Source: an uncultured Bacilli bacterium (lineage in GTDB: Bacteria > Bacillota_I > Bacilli_A > RF39 > UBA660). From it: DNA of 13,373 nucleotides. Under the pieces are notes generated by a model. That model worked only from the letters and a program-made list of their open reading frames with translations. It made no database searches and was not told where the DNA came from. Location: NCBI GenBank assembly GCA_910577075.1, contig CAJTKV010000016.1, positions 1 through 13,373 of the forward strand, in the 5' to 3' direction. The position numbers were made by a program, and so were the translations under genes. Below, piece by piece: positions 12,361-13,373 of the stretch (positions are counted from its first letter, which is position 1; every line of letters starts with the position of its first letter).

Positions 12361-13069
12361 CAAGTATGCTAATAAGATAAAAAAGTTAAATGGCTTTGAA
12401 AAAGAAGATATATTGATACCCGAATTTAATCTCTATAGGGATGATAAAATAAGTATCTATTATGCTCCGCATAATGAAATCATAAATAAGCAAGCTAAAA
12501 TATTTATTATCGGCATTACGCCTGGATGGACTCAAACATCAATTGCCTATAAAACGGCATATGAGGGACTTAACAAGAATTGGGATTATGAGACTATTAA
12601 ATATGAATGCAAACGAAACTCGCGTTTTGCTGGCAGTATGAGAAAGAATATCATAGAAATGTTGGATGAATTGGATATTCCAAAATATTTGAATATTTCA
12701 TCCTCATTAGAACTTTTTGATAATGATGATTTTCTTCATACAACTTCGGTAATTCCCTATCCCGTATTTATAAATTCGAAAAATTATACGGGCTCAAATC
12801 CCAGAATTACCGAAAATAGAGTTTTATATGATTATGTAAAAAAATATTTTTATAGTGAGGTCCAAAGTGTCTCTCATGCATTATTCATTCCGTTGGGGAA
12901 GGCGGTTGAAGAAGTACTAGAACTAATGATAAAAGAAAATATAATAGCGAAAGAGCAGTGTCTATTGGGATTTCCTCATCCATCGGGCGCCAATGGTCAT
13001 AGGAAAAGTCAATTTGAAGCAAACAAGGTTGAATTACAAAGCAAGGTTAGAAATTTTTTTGGAAATTAG
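12344..13069 (+). CDS. Uracil-DNA glycosylase superfamily-like protein
   Basis: A 241-residue protein that resembles the UDG fold by its two end motifs. After a beta strand, IFIIGITPGWTQ (53-64) takes the position of UDG motif 1, and near the C-terminus GFPHPSGANGHRKSQF (209-224) takes that of the HPS-type motif that grips the minor groove. In between, NSRFAGSMRKNIIEML (92-107) and LHTTSVIPYPVF (131-142) are further landmarks I associate with a little-studied UDG-like family. Motif 1 has Thr and Trp where classical UDGs have Gln-Asp-Pro-Tyr, so uracil removal should not be assumed. Starts at GTG 12341 and ATG 12344 are both possible; ATG is preferred. It overlaps the kinase-like gene and is 15 nt from the second UDG-type gene. 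Confidence 0.65.
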   Translation: MIRVFDKYANKIKKLNGFEKEDILIPEFNLYRDDKISIYYAPHNEIINKQAKIFIIGITPGWTQTSIAYKTAYEGLNKNWDYETIKYECKRNSRFAGSMRKNIIEMLDELDIPKYLNISSSLELFDNDDFLHTTSVIPYPVFINSKNYTGSNPRITENRVLYDYVKKYFYSEVQSVSHALFIPLGKAVEEVLELMIKENIIAKEQCLLGFPHPSGANGHRKSQFEANKVELQSKVRNFFGN

Positions 13070-13084
13070 AAAGGAAAAATATCT

Positions 13085-13373
13085 ATGTTTAATGAATTGC
13101 AAGAGAAAATTAAAAAATGTCGATTTTGTGAAGCGCGATTTGGTTTTACTCCTCATCCCATTTTTTGGGGAAGGGAAAAATCAAAGATAGTACAAATCAG
13201 TCAGGCACCATCGAATAATGTCCATAGTAGTGGGAAGCCATTTACGGATCAAAGCGGGAAGACTTTAAGGGATGAATGGTATCAAATAAGTGAAGATGAA
13301 TTTTATAATACGGATAATTTCTTTATTGGGGCAGTAGCGCATTGTTATCCAGGAAAAAGTAAAAATGGGGGAG
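13085..13373 (+). CDS. Uracil-DNA glycosylase family protein (partial, runs off the window)
   Basis: The first 96 residues are present and the frame is open to the end of the window. A CxxC pair (Cys12, Cys15) precedes a strand KIVQISQAPS (34-43), the family 4/5-like motif 1 in which Gln-Ala-Pro replaces Gly-Asp-Pro. Next come HSSGKPFTDQSGKTLRDEW (47-65), the typical SG.PF.D.SG..LR stretch, and IGAVAHCYPGK (81-91). Such proteins excise uracil or related damage from DNA, and several carry an iron-sulfur cluster bound by Cys residues; later ligands would lie beyond the window. GAAAGGAA (13069-13076) lies about 9 nt before ATG 13085. A 65-codon frame over the same region in another phase is not a gene. 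The family is fairly secure; the exact type needs the missing C-terminus. Confidence 0.8.
   Translation, partial: MFNELQEKIKKCRFCEARFGFTPHPIFWGREKSKIVQISQAPSNNVHSSGKPFTDQSGKTLRDEWYQISEDEFYNTDNFFIGAVAHCYPGKSKNGG

Noticed and set aside
12993..13190. A 65-codon + strand frame between the two UDG-type genes
   Set aside because: It overlaps the end of one gene and the start of the next out of phase. The phase starting at 13085 has a ribosome binding site and clear UDG-family motifs.
9389..13373. A phage-style DNA hypermodification cluster (kinase, acetyltransferase and glycosylase-like folds)
   Set aside because: Tempting because such phage pathways use P-loop kinases and acyltransferases. But there is no hydroxymethylpyrimidine synthase, no phage gene and no PLP or radical SAM enzyme here, and the YbaK deacylase and GNATs look chromosomal.

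Overview
The window is AT-rich and every gene lies on the + strand. Spacing is tight, with 1-nt gaps, 1- to 20-nt overlaps, strong GGAGG-type ribosome binding sites and short U-tailed hairpin terminators. Codons ending in A or T dominate (TTA Leu, ATA Ile, AAA Lys). TGA acts as a stop (1073, 12358) and Trp is read from TGG, so the standard bacterial code applies. Together with a YtrA-type GntR regulator, an RsiV/DUF3298-like protein and Bce/MacB-style transporters, this suggests a low-GC Bacillota, possibly an Erysipelotrichia-like or related lineage. That placement is inference; no marker gene is present.

Left part (1-2612): the 3' end of an unidentified Cys-rich protein, an AraC-family regulator, a VOC (glyoxalase-fold) protein paired with a TfoX-N protein, and a membrane-anchored RsiV-like DUF3298 protein with no sigma factor beside it. 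A pair of identical palindromes flanks the start of that last gene.

Transport part (2630-8759): (a) a self-contained gntR (YtrA type) - ABC ATPase - ABC-2 permease operon, with a consensus promoter whose -10 lies inside an inverted repeat that looks like an autoregulatory operator; (b) an XRE regulator followed by a small single-pass membrane protein, the two sharing what looks like the same C-terminal beta-rich domain; (c) a MacB/LolD-type ATPase and a large FtsX-type permease whose reading frame is broken by one in-frame TAA at 6652.

Right part (8764-end): a lone GNAT acetyltransferase, then a seven-gene run reading YbaK/EbsC deacylase - GNAT - GNAT+Nudix fusion - GNAT - P-loop kinase-like protein - UDG-superfamily-like protein - second UDG-family protein (cut by the window end). 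No terminator was seen between these seven, and most are joined by gaps or overlaps of 20 nt or less. The content (deacylase, acetyltransferases, Nudix, kinase fold, base-glycosylase folds) suggests small-molecule or nucleotide detoxification and repair. No joint pathway can be shown from sequence alone.

Most transcription units follow one pattern: hairpin terminator, an extended -10 promoter of the form TGnTAYAATTT, a very short leader, a ribosome binding site, then the gene. The points most worth a second look are the GNAT-Nudix fusion that keeps a full internal ribosome binding site, the XRE/membrane-protein pair with shared domains, the kinase/UDG-like/UDG cluster, and the interrupted permease. 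I see no CRISPR array, insertion sequence, tRNA or rRNA. No stretch over 300 bases lacks a gene.
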